Both the position numbers and the translations under genes were made by a program. The notes beneath the pieces were generated by a model. The model did no database searches and was not told the origin of the DNA. It was given only the letters and a program-made list of their open reading frames with translations. This document shows, in pieces, positions 24,470-34,200 of a stretch of DNA of 64,000 nucleotides (position 1 is the stretch's first letter; every line of letters begins with the position of its first letter). Origin of the DNA: Parvularia atlantis (taxonomy: Eukaryota > Opisthokonta > Rotosphaerida); the NCBI GenBank assembly GCA_943704415.1, contig CALSCO010000975.1, positions 1 through 64,000 on the forward strand, in the 5' to 3' direction.

Positions 24470-25114
24470 GCTGTTGCGCGCCGCTCGGCTAACGGCGACC
24501 TGTCAACAAGACACGCTGCTGCTGCGCGGGAACGCGCCGTTCACGTTCAAGCACGGCCACCCGGACCACGCTATGCTCAAGCCCGCGGCCGAGTGGTGCG
24601 CCCCGGTGGCGCATGGCCGCGCTTGCTCACGCTGCACCGCGCCGCAGCAAGAAGATCGAGTACCCGAAGCCCGACAACAAGCTCACGTTCGACCTGCTCG
24701 AGAACCTGGCGCGCTCGGGCACGAACCACAACCACGACCAGCCCGTCCACCTGACCCTGAAGGTGGGCGGCGCCGCGCACAGTGCTCGCGTCGCTGACCC
24801 GTGCTGCGTGCGTGCAGGATCCGAACGTGCCTGTCGAGCGCAACCTCAAGATCTACGACGGGCCCGAGAACCGCTTCTGTCCGGCCGGCGTGTACGAGTA
24901 CGTTGAGCGCGAGGACGGTCAGGGCAAGCGGCTGCAGATCAACGCGCAGAACTGCCTGCACTGCAAGACGTGCGACATCAAGGACCCGTCGCAGAACATC
25001 AACTGGGTCGTGCCCGAGGGCTCGGGTGCGCGTCTGTGGGCCAGCGTGCAGGGAAGGGAGGATTGACGCGTGCGCGCGTGCGGTGCAGGCGGCCCAAACT
25101 ACGTCAACACGTGA
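22429..25114 (+). CDS. ETFDH: Electron-transfer flavoprotein:ubiquinone oxidoreductase
   Basis: This inner-membrane mitochondrial flavoprotein passes electrons from fatty-acid and amino-acid dehydrogenases (through ETF) to ubiquinone. The start at 22429 (or the ATG at 22444) gives an Arg/Ala/Ser-rich presequence ([18 protein letters not shown]). The FAD fold follows: [65 protein letters not shown]. The membrane/quinone segment includes [20 protein letters not shown]. The C-terminal 4Fe-4S cluster residues are in [10 protein letters not shown] and [17 protein letters not shown], ending [11 protein letters not shown] at 25114. It has many short introns; one near 24408-24515 contains a long (TG)n repeat. 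All key motifs are intact. Confidence 0.97.
24411..24464. repeat. (TG)27 microsatellite in an ETF-QO intron
   Basis: An uninterrupted 54-nt TG run lies within an intron of the ETF-QO gene (donor GTACGCG just before it). The repeat makes this one of the longer introns of the gene and is likely polymorphic between strains. Confidence 0.95.
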
Positions 25115-25180
25115 GGCGTCCGGAGTGCGCGTGCGCGGGCCATGTGCTGTTGTTGTCGGCGGTGATCAATTCAGCGAAAG
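25115..25180. other. Convergent 3' spacer, ETF-QO / SEC14-GOLD
   Basis: Only 66 nt separate the two convergent stop codons, so the 3' UTRs of the two genes probably overlap. No gene or clear terminator motif is visible. Confidence 0.5.
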
Positions 25181-28155
25181 TCATGCGTTTCGCGGACCGC
25201 TCCCGAGCCGCGCCGGCGGCGGCAGGCTCTTGAGCCGGAAGCGCACGTCCGCCTGCGGGCCGCCGGCGCCCGGGCCCGTGGCCGTCCAGCGCAGGACGTA
25301 CGTGCCAGGCTGGCTGACAACGATCTCGTCCGACACGACCTGCGTGGGCGCCGCGTAAGCACGCCGCGGAGCGTGAGGCGGCGCGCACCTGGCCCACGCG
25401 CACGCCGTCCGTCTCGCGCAGCGTCTTGAGCCGCTCGGGCGCGCGCGCATAGTTGAGGTCAAAGTCCGGCGTGTAGAGCAAGGCAAAGTGCACGGCGTCG
25501 CCCTGCGCCAGCTTGAATGTCCACGCAAGCGGCATTGGTCTGCGGGCACGCTCAGACCGCGCCGCGCGCGAGGCCGCGGACGCACAGGCTGCCGTGGTGC
25601 CGGTGGTACAGCTCGAGCTCGATGGCCGACACCGCGATCGGGTGGTCGTACGACGCGCCGCGCGCGAACCGCTTCGAGACGATGTACCCCTCGGCATCCC
25701 TGTGGGGGTCCGTGTAGCCCTTGCTGAGCGGGTACGGCAGGCACCCGCCCTCGAAGCGGCACGAGCACAGGCCGCCAAGGAACCACTGTGAGCGGCGCGC
25801 GCGTGAGCAGCCTGCAGGCGAACGACGCGACCACGCACGGGCAGGTGTTCGGGCGGCACAAGCTCATGCAGCCGCTCCTGTGCGACGCCGTAAGTACAGG
25901 GTGCGCGCGCGCGGCACGTGCGCGCACATGGTAGTCGCTGCCGTAGATGCGGATCTTACTGAGCGTTCGCGCGGGCAGCTGGGCGCGCACGCGTGAGTCG
26001 CGCATGCACGCACACAGCGGGGCAGCCAGCGCGCGCACAAAGGGCTTGACAACCGTCCAGAACATCTGGAAGATGGCCGGCGCGTTGATGATCATGACGA
26101 CTGGGCAAGCGTGCACAGCGTCAGCCCGCGGCGGCGCGCGCCCCGGCACCGACGGCGACGCACCCTGCAGGCTCTCGGGGTAGTTGCTCTCGACCTTCTG
26201 GAGCTGTGTGTGTGTGTGTGTGTGTGCGCGCACGCGGTCGGTGCGACGGCGCAGCGCGGGCACGCCGCACACACCAGCCCCTGGAACAGCCGCAGCGTCG
26301 GCATGTAGAATTGGCGCAGGCCGAGGCCCTCAACGTCGAACACGATCGTGATGGACGGGCGGATCTTGCCGACGCTGCCGTGCGCGCGCGCAGTGTCAGC
26401 AAAGGGCCGGATGGCTGAGCGGCGGCGTGGCGCACCGATGCTCAATCTCGGGCAGGATCACGTTGCCGATCATCTCACAGCTCGACTGTGCCGCGCACAG
26501 GGGCCGTTAGCCCGCCACCAGCATGTACTCGCCTCGCACGCACGATGATCGCCGTCTCGAGCACCTCGCGCGTGATGTTTTGCCCCACGCCGCGCGCATC
26601 CGACGAGCCCTGCGCCCGCCCGGTCAGCGGGCCGCACTGCGACGCACGCCCCGCACACGCACGAGCGGGAAGAGTACGAGCGGCGAGCCGTCGCGCGTCC
26701 ACTTGTGGATGCACGAGCCCGAGTAATAGTTGAGCGTCTCAATGTCCCATTGGCCCGGGTTGTCGGTGCCGTTTGTGTCGCCAAACACGAACCCGCTGCG
26801 GCCGTGTCACGCAACTCACACGCCTGCGTGCTCCTGCTGCGCACCGCAGCGGCACGGGCGAGCACGACGAAAAGTCAAGCTGGTCCAGGCGCCGTTCGTG
26901 GCGAAAGCGTAGGTTGTCGTCGGCCATCGTCGCCGCGGCGGCCTGGTTGCGCGCTCTGCGTCAAGCCAGCGGCACGCGGGGGCCGCAGCACACGCACGAC
27001 GTCGCCATCGCGCGCGCGCAGGAAGCGCAACAGGCGCTCGTCGGGCACGCGCGCAAAGCACCGCCGCAGCTGCGCGACCTTGTCGATCTCCTCGTCCGTC
27101 TCGCGGAAGGCAAACTCTGACAGCGGCTGGGCGCAGCACGTCGGCAGCGCAGCAAAAGCGGCAGCGGCACACGCACGCGCAGCCGGTTGATCGGCTTGAC
27201 GGCTTCGTGGTGGGCGCGCGCATGCCCGGGCACGCGCTGCTCGTGCGCGGACGTCGCCGAGCCCGCCGTCGCCTCGGTGTCGCTGTCGTCCTCCTCAGCC
27301 GAGACGTACTCGCTGCGAGCCAGTGCGCGTCAGCCACGTGTACTCACGCCGACCGCACACGCGCCTGTCGCTCTCGACCGTGGCGGCGCGCGGCCGCTGC
27401 TGCACCATCGCCGTGCTCGCGTTGCTTCGACGCGCGTGCGATCAGAGCCACGCGCGCGATGCACGCACGCGGGCTCGCACCGCGACTCGCGCACGCCCAT
27501 GCCCGGCAGCGCCCCCCCGTTCTCGACGTCATTGATGGCCGCGTAGCTGTAGTCCGAGTACTTTGGCGCGAGGGGCGGGTGGCGCGCGTGCGCGCCTGGC
27601 TTGTGTAGGTGCAGCAGCATCTCGGCCACGACGGTGACGATCGCGAGCACCTGGCACAGGTACTGCGGCGCGACGGCAAAGTCGAACAGCATCGCCTTGA
27701 CGGCGAGGAAGACGATCGCGCCGACGAGGAAGACCTGCGGAGGAGCCGCGCGTTTGGTCGCCGGACGCCAACGGGCGCGGCGCGCGTCGCCGCACCGTCA
27801 CCAGCAAGCGCGGCGGGCAGCGCGTCGCGCACAGCGTCAGCAGCACGCCCTTGAGCAGCGAGAACATCTGTGCCAGCGCGGCCCCCCCTCGGTGAGCGCC
27901 GCGTGCGCGCTCTCGACCCACCCAAAACACGGCACCCAGACGTCGAACTGCGACGTCGCGAAGCCGTACGCGCGCGTCTCGCCGTCCAGGAACACGTCGA
28001 GCGGCTCGCCGCGCGCCCCGGCCGTGCACAGGTACGCCGACGTCACGCCCGCCGCCGCCACGACCTCGAGCGCGACGTACTGCGGACGACGCTCAGCGCG
28101 GCGTCACGGTGTGTGTGTGTGGGGGGCAGGTCACGTGCCGCACCTTCGCCGCCAT
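25181..28155 (-). CDS. Membrane-anchored SEC14 (CRAL-TRIO)-GOLD lipid-transfer-like protein
   Basis: The start at 28155 (MAAK, then an intron) leads to YVALEVVAAAGVTSAYLCT, a beta-like part (FLDGETRAYGFATSQFDVWV), and hydrophobic segments MFSLLKGVLLTLCA, VFLVGAIVFLAVKAM and APQYLCQVLAIVTVVAEMLL, i.e. two to three likely membrane spans. A cytosolic acidic linker (SAEEDDSDTEATAGSA) joins the CRAL-TRIO N-domain (DERLLRFLRARDGDV) and lipid-binding domain (GQWDIETLNYYSGSCIHKW, VFDVEGLGLRQFYMPTLRLF, NYPESLQGVVMIINAPAIF, FWTVVKPFV, LSKIRIYG). A C-terminal GOLD beta-sandwich follows (LAWTFKLAQGDAVHFALLY, GTYVLRWTATG, DVRFRLKSL), ending at 25181. SEC14-GOLD is a known pairing (SEC14L); the N-terminal membrane part is the unusual element. 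A (GT)n tract lies in one intron. Confidence 0.82.
26205..26226. repeat. (TG)n tract in an intron of the SEC14-GOLD gene
   Basis: An 11-unit TG run lies in an intron between the exons encoding LRLF and LQKVESNYPE (minus strand reads CA). A second short run of the same kind is at about 28109-28120 in the first intron of this gene. Confidence 0.85.
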
Positions 28156-28175
28156 TTCCTTGCTAAGTGGTGCGT

Positions 28176-29745
28176 ATGGATCTCGTTGCTCTCGCGCTGG
28201 TCGAGCGGGACCGCAACGCCGACGTCCTGGTGGTGCGCCGCGCGGCGCGCCGCGCGTGCTGCGCGTGCCCGTTGACGTGCCATGCGGCAGACGTGGTCGT
28301 ACCCGCTGCTGCCCGAGGGCTGCGACGCGGCCGTGCTGCCCAAGATGGCCCTCGGCGACCCGGCTGTGCCGCCGCCGCCGTTCCTCTTCCTGCGCCACAA
28401 GGAGCTGTGGGTCTACGCCGTCACGACGACCGCGACGCCCTTCCCGGGCCTGCCGAAAGTGCGCCGCCGGCCGTGCGCGCGCACGCTTTGCTCACGGCCG
28501 GCCGCGCAGATCAGCGCCGCGTCCACCATCCTCTTCGCGAAGGCGCGCCGCGCCGCTCGCCCCCGCACAGAGATGCGCTCTGACCGCGCGATCTCGCACC
28601 GCGCAAACTCGCAGAACTTCAACCCGGAAAAGTACCGGGACCTCGCGACCAAGCTGCTGGCGGTGCACACGGCCTCGGGCGCGCCGCCGCGCGTGCTGCA
28701 GGCGTACCTCGCCGTGATGGCGCGCGGCGCGCACGACTTTGGCGGGTCGCTCGGGCCGTTCGCGCTGGGCGACTACGACGACCGGCGCGCTCTGACGATG
28801 GTTGGGCTGAAGGGTGCGCGAGGGTGATGGCGACAGGGGCGCGCGCGGCCCAACACGCGCGCGCGCTGGCAGACCTCATCAGCTCGTTCAAGACCGAGAG
28901 CATCCTGATCTATAACGCCGTGCTGCTCAAGAAGCGCATCGTCGTGTACTCGGCCAGCGTCGAGCGGCTGCAGCAGGCGACGCGGTGCGCGCGTGGTGGC
29001 GGCGCGGATCGATCTGTCCGGCTCACGCGTCCCGCTGGCAGCACCTTGCCAGCGCTCGCCTGGCACCGCCAAAACTGGGCGCTCGTGCGCCCGTACGTGC
29101 TCTGGAACGACACGGAGCTGCAGGTGCGCGCGTGCGTCGTCGCCCGTGGCAGCAAGGCGATGACCGTCTCGCACGCGCATGCGCATGCAGGAGCTGAGCA
29201 CGCTCGGTGTGTACATTGCGGGCTTCACCGACCGGTCGATCGAGAACCGCGAGGACCTTTACGACCTGTTCCTGGACGGTGCGCGGCCCGCTGTCTTCCT
29301 GGCCCTTGCTGACGGACGCGCGCGCACGGCAGTCGATGACAGCACCGCGATCGTCGCGCAGCAGGCCAAGGGTGCGTCGCGCGGGCGTCGTGCGGCGTGC
29401 GCCTGACAGAGTGGCCAGGCGACTTCATGATGGGCAAGGCGCACAAGGAGCTGGTGCAGTTCCTGATCGCGACCGCGCAGGACGCCGAGAACAACAGCGA
29501 GGGGCAGCTGATCAAGGTGCGGGCACCGCCGCGTGCGCGCGAGAGCCTGTGGCCCATGCTCGCTCGCGCACGCGGCACAGGCCATCTCGCAGCGGACAAA
29601 GCAGTTTGTGACGACGCTCGACGAGCTCACGGACGCCGCGACGGGCCGCGTCACGGTCGAGGCCATCAAGGCCAAGGAGATGCCCACGGCCATGTCGCGC
29701 TTCTACTGGAACCTGGCGCTGGCCGAGGACCGCGCCAGCCTATGA
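28176..29745 (+). CDS. DENND10: DENND10 (FAM45)-like DENN-domain protein
   Basis: DENND10 is a compact DENN protein linked to late-endosome homeostasis and, in animals, to the CCC/retriever assembly; DENN proteins act on Rab GTPases. From the ATG at 28176 ([19 protein letters not shown]) the recognised blocks are [102 protein letters not shown]-like [18 protein letters not shown] and [20 protein letters not shown]. The C-terminus, [18 protein letters not shown] to [10 protein letters not shown], ends at 29745. Blocks are in family order and the length is typical. About eleven exons. The start codon is 20 nt from that of the divergent SEC14-GOLD gene. Confidence 0.88.
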
Positions 29746-29919
29746 GCGCGACCCCCTCCGCGCGCGCGTGTGTGTGTTGCACGCGTGCGTGTTCGCCATC
29801 GGTCGTCTCTGCAGCCCCACGTGCGTACAAACAGGCGCGGCGCGGGCCAGGAAAAGAGAGAGAGAGAGAGAGGACGGTCGGGCCGCCGCGCGCGGGTCTG
29901 GGTTCGCTGGGCACGACGC
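29746..29919. other. Convergent 3' region, DENND10 / RPL23A
   Basis: This 174-nt region holds the 3' ends of two convergent genes. It contains an (AG)9 run at 29855-29872. No gene is seen. Confidence 0.6.
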
Positions 29920-31008
29920 TTAGATGATGCCGATCTGCGCGCGCGGGCGTGAGCGCTGCGATCCGGCCGCGCGCATGAGGGCGCACCTTGCTAGCCACGT
30001 CGGTCGCCTCCTGGTCAGGCGACAGGCGCACGTACGCCTTCTTTTTCCCGTCGGGCCGGATGAGCGTGTTGATCTTGGCCGCCTTGATCTCGTACAGGCC
30101 CTTGACCGCGAGCTTGATCTGGTTCTTGTTTGCCCGGGGGTCGCACAGGAAGACGAGCGTGTTGTTCTCCTCGATCTTCTTGATGGCCGTCTCGGTCGTG
30201 AGCGGGTGCTTGACCACCGAGAACTTGTCCAGCTTGGGCTTGGCGGGCGCTGCGACGGGCAGCGGTCAGCGGCCTGGCCGCACACAACGCGATCAAAGCG
30301 CACCAGAGTGGCGCAGGTACTTGGGCTTGCGCGGCAGGGCCAGCGTCTTCGGGCGGCGGAAGGTGACCGACGTGCGCAGCTTGCGGTGCGCTTTCGTGTG
30401 CACGCCCTGCGTCGTCGCCTTCTTGGCCTTGAGCGCCTTGTCGGTGGCGGCCTGGGGACGGACGGGCGAGCGCGTCAGCGCACGGCACATGGGGCGCAGC
30501 CCGTCGCCCGCACCTTCTTCGGGTCCTTGCTCACCGCCTTGCCAACGGCCTTGCCAGCTGCCTTGCCAGCAGCCTTGCCTGCTGCCTTGCCCGCTGCCTT
30601 GCCCGCTGCCGGCGCGGCCGACGACGACGACGCTGCGGCAGCGGCCGGCGCGGCGGCCTTCTTCTCGTCTGCGCGGCGCGCGAGTTCAGCGGCACTGCAC
30701 AAGGGAGCAGCAGCAACAGCAGCAGCAGCAACAGCAGCAGCAGCAACAGCAGCGAGAGCAGAGACAGCAGCGGGTCCGTCAGCCGCCGTAGAACGGGGCT
30801 CACAGGTTGTCCTCACGCGTTGTTCGGAACAGGTCTGTGTGAATTCTCGACTCATCAACCGGAGCCCGCTGGCCTCCACGGCCGCCGCCGCCCCGCCGCA
30901 CGTGGCCCCATGCGGCGGCACGCGACGAGAGGCGCAGAGACAGAAAGAGGAGGGCGGAGCGGGGGCGCAGAGTGCGAATGCGGCCCACGCACCCTTCTTC
31001 GGTGCCAT
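29920..31008 (-). CDS. RPL23A: 60S ribosomal protein L23a (uL23) with histone H1-like N-terminal extension
   Basis: uL23 sits at the polypeptide exit tunnel and is the docking point for SRP and other exit-site factors. Exon 1 encodes only MAPKK (ATG 31008). After a 324-nt intron the next exon reads [17 protein letters not shown], then a [12 protein letters not shown]-type Lys/Ala repeat resembling histone H1. The core follows: [114 protein letters not shown], ending IGII at 29920. H1-like extensions of this protein are known from some other lineages. The first intron is much longer than any other in the window and holds a snoRNA. Confidence 0.97.
30706..30752. repeat. Imperfect CAG/CAA repeat in RPL23A intron 1
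   Basis: A run of CAG and CAA triplets on the plus strand (CTG/TTG on the transcribed minus strand) lies near the 3' end of the first RPL23A intron, downstream of the snoRNA. The CTG/TTG-rich tract could act as a polypyrimidine-like element for this unusually long intron; that is inference. Confidence 0.85.
30772..30867 (-). ncRNA. SNORD25-like: C/D box snoRNA of the U25/snR56 type, within RPL23A intron 1
   Basis: Read on the minus strand the element has a C box TTGATGA (30858-30852), the guide CACAGACCTGTT, a D'-like CCGA, a C' box GTGAGGA, and a canonical D box CTGA (30782-30779). Flanks can pair as GGG(C)TCCG with CGGACCC. A shorter fold uses GGGCTC (30867-30862) with GAGCCC (801-796) and a weaker CTGT as D box. 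The 12-nt guide is a perfect complement of the universally conserved 18S rRNA segment AACAGGTCTGTG. Counting five bases from D' places the 2'-O-methylation on the G after AACA, the same residue guided by human U25 and yeast snR56 as I recall them. Its position inside a ribosomal-protein intron fits the usual host-gene arrangement. Confidence 0.82.
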
Positions 31009-31252
31009 CGGCTCGGTTCCCTCGGTTCCGGGGCGGCGACCTGCGGCGCATCGTGGCGCGTGAGCCATCCGTGCGCAGCGCGCGCCCATCCACCGCATCC
31101 GCATGCTTGCGGCGGGCAGATGCGTGCGCGCGCGCGCGAGACGGCGCGACGTGGGTTCGCGAGCGTGTGTGGGAAAATGCCTACGGATCCGTTAGCACTT
31201 GACTGGTGAGTGCGGTGCATGCTCACTCGTGTTTCGTCCGCGCGTCGCCCAC
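31009..31252. promoter_or_regulatory. Shared divergent promoter of RPL23A and RPA2
   Basis: These 244 nt lie between the start codons of ribosomal protein L23a (minus) and RNA polymerase I subunit 2 (plus). Next to RPL23A is a perfect tandem 9-mer CTCGGTTCC (31012-31020 and 31021-31029). Near RPA2 is a 10-codon upstream ORF (31177-31209). No TATA box is evident. Confidence 0.6.
31177..31209 (+). other. Upstream ORF or alternative first exon of RPA2
   Basis: ATG at 31177 opens MPTDPLALDW and stops at 31209. It ends in TG|GTGAGT, a strong 5' splice-site match. Splicing to the CAG just before 31261 would keep the frame and replace the first residues of RPA2. So it is either a uORF in the 5' leader or the true first exon. 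Confidence 0.45.
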
Positions 31253-34200
31253 ATGGCCAGCATGGCCGCGACGGCCGCGTTCGACACGCTGCGCCGGCAG
31301 CGCGAGGCCGTGGGGCTGGCTGGCGAGCAGAACGCAAACCTGCAGGTGCCGTGCGCGCGCACGCGTGTGCGGGCTGAGTGCGTGCGCCGCGCTGCAGAAG
31401 CTGATCCGGCCGCACATCGAGTCGTTCAACTACATGCTCGACTACGGCCTCGCCCGGCTCATCGAGGGCCTGGACAAGCGCGACGTGGCCGACGCGAGCG
31501 GCAACCGGCTCAAGTGTGCGTGGGCCCACATGCTGCGGCGCACGTGAGCTCACCGGCCGCGCGCGCAGTCTGGATCCGCAGCATCGAGGTCGGCAAGCCT
31601 ATGCTGCCCGACCGCGTCAAGGCCGCCACCAAGCTCATCTACCCGGGCGAGTGCCGCGAGCGCGGCGTGACGTACAAGGGCCGCATGTCGATTGAGCTGT
31701 GCTACTCGGTCAACGACGGGCCCGTGCACACCGACACGCGCATGATCGGCCACATGCCCGTCATGGTCAAGTCCAAGGTGCGAGCGTGCTCGCATCACGT
31801 GCGCACGCGCGGACGCACGCCGCCGCGCAGCGCTGCAACCTGCACGGCCTCAAGCCCAAGCAGCTCGTGCGCCGCCACGAGGACACAGAGGAGCTGGGCG
31901 GGTACTTTGTCTGCAACGGCATCGAGAAGCTCATCCGCCTCCTGATTGTGCCGCGGCGGCACCAGGTGCGTCATCGTCGCGCGCCTGCCGCTCTGCCGCT
32001 CGGGCCAACCGGTCGGCCGCGCAGATCCTCGCCATCACGCGCTCGTCGTTCGCGCGGCGCGGGCCCAACTACTCGAACCACGGCGCGAGCATTCGCTGCG
32101 TGCGCCCGGACCAGTCGGCGCAGGTGCCGCGCGACCCGTGGCGCGCACACCCCGTGCTGACAACCCTCCCAGACAATCACCGTGCACTACCTCAACGACG
32201 GCGACTGTACGCTGCGCTTCTCGTTCCGCAAGCGCGAGTACATCATCCCCGTCGTGCTCGTGCTCAAGGCGCGACGTCGCCGCCACGCCGTCCACCGATG
32301 TGCTAACGGCGCGCGGTGCAGGCACTCGTCAGCACAAGCGACCGCGACATCTACGAGGCCATCGTGCAGAACAACTACGCCAACACGTTCCTGACGGAGC
32401 GCATCGAGGCGATGCTGTCCAAGGCCAAGACGTTTGCACTACACACACGCGAGCAGATCCTCGCGTACATCGGTGCGCACACGCGCGCGCACGCGCTGGT
32501 GCCCCACTGGCCCGCGCTCGACTGACGCCTAGGCAGGCTCGCGCTTCTCGGTCGTGCTCAACCTGTCCGACACGCTGACGGACGTGCAGCTGGGCGAGGA
32601 GCTGCTGCGGCGGATCGTGTTTGTGCACCTGGACAACGCGCAGGACAAGTTCAACCTGCTCGTGTGCGTGCGCGCGGTGTGCGCGTGCGTGCGCGAGCCC
32701 GCAGCTCATGTGTGTTGCGCGCCGCGCAGGTGCATGATCCAGAAGCTGATGGCCCTCGTCGCGGGCGACTGCGCGCCCGACAACCCCGACTCGGCCATGA
32801 ACCACGAGATCCTGCTGCCGGGCCACCTGTTCCAGATGTTTGTCAAGGTCTGGCCCGTGTCGAGGCGCTGCGTCAGCCTGCCGCTCACGACGGCGACCCG
32901 CAGGAGAAGCTGGACGACTTCCTGGCGGCGATCCGCGCGCAGATCGCCAAGGAGGTCCGCGATACGCCGTCGTCCGCCAACCTGTTTGACCGTGAGCGCA
33001 ACCGCGGCGAGCCGCTGCACGCGCAGCGCTGACGCTCGCGCGCGCCGCACAGTCAACTACATCAAGCGCACCGTCACCAAGATCAACTCGGACGTCGGCC
33101 GCAAGCTCGAGTACCTGCTGGCGACGGGCAACCTCGTCACGCTGTCGGGCCTTGATCTGCAACAGGTGCGTCGCATGTGGCTGCGCCGCACTGTGCCCGT
33201 CGCTGATCGCTTGTTCAGGTGTCGGGCTACACGATCGTCGGCGAGAAGCTCAACTTCCTGCGCTACCTGTCGCACTTCCGCTCGGTGCACCGCGGCGCGT
33301 TCTTTGCCGAGATCCGCACAACCACCGTGCGCAAGCTGCTGCCCGAGTCGTGGGGTGCAGCGTCGCGCCCGCGTTGCCCGCCCGCTGCTGACAGGCCGCG
33401 CGTCGCAGGCTTCCTCTGCCCCGTGCACACACCCGACGGCGCCCCCTGCGGCCTGCTGAACCACCTCACGCACGTGTGCGAGGTCATCAACGAGGAGGCC
33501 GACACCGCGGTGCTGCCCGGCGTGCTAGTCTCGCTCGGGCTCACGCCTATCGGCTCGGGCGCGTTTGAGCCGCATCACCTGCCGGTGCTGCTCGACGGCC
33601 GCGTCGTGGGCCGCTGCACGGCGGCGACGGCGCAGAAGATCGCCGCGCAGCTGCGCGTGCTCAAGGTGCGTCGGGCGGCGTTGCCGGCATCACGGACAAT
33701 GCTGACGACGCGGTGCGTGCGCGCGCGCTCTTGCAGTGCAGTCGCGCCGTGGGCGTGCCACAGTCGCTCGAGATCGGCCTGGTGCCGCCGTCGCAGGCAC
33801 GTGCTGGCCGTGCGTCTGCGTACCACGGGCTGCCTGCGTGACGTCGCGCGTGCTCGCAGGGTGGCGGGTTTGCCGGCCTGTTTCTGTTTGCGGGCGTCGC
33901 GCGCATGATGCGCCCGGTGCGCAACCTCGCACTGGACGCGGTGGAGCTCGTGGGGTCGTTCGAGCAGGTGCGCTGTGCGGTGCCGTCGCGCGCGCGGGCT
34001 GCCTGACGAGAGTGCGCATGACGGCCAGGTGTACATGGACATCGCGTGCCTGCCGCAGGACGTGCACACGGGCGTGACGACGCACATCGAGCTCTCGCCC
34101 GTCAACATGCTCTCGGTCGTGGCCAACATCACGCCGTTCTCCGACTTCAACCAGAGCCCGCGCAACATGTACCAGGTGCGGCAAGCGCGGCCGCTCGCCC

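Noticed and set aside
29855-29872. (AG)9 run as a possible regulatory or transposon-related repeat.
   Set aside because: Short simple repeat in a convergent 3' spacer, with no flanking element or target duplication.
30796-30805. Using CTGT as the only D box of the snoRNA (72-nt form).
   Set aside because: The GGGCTC/GAGCCC stem is perfect, but CTGT is non-canonical; a CTGA with its own partial stem lies 20 nt further. Both are kept as alternatives, with the feature drawn to the canonical box.
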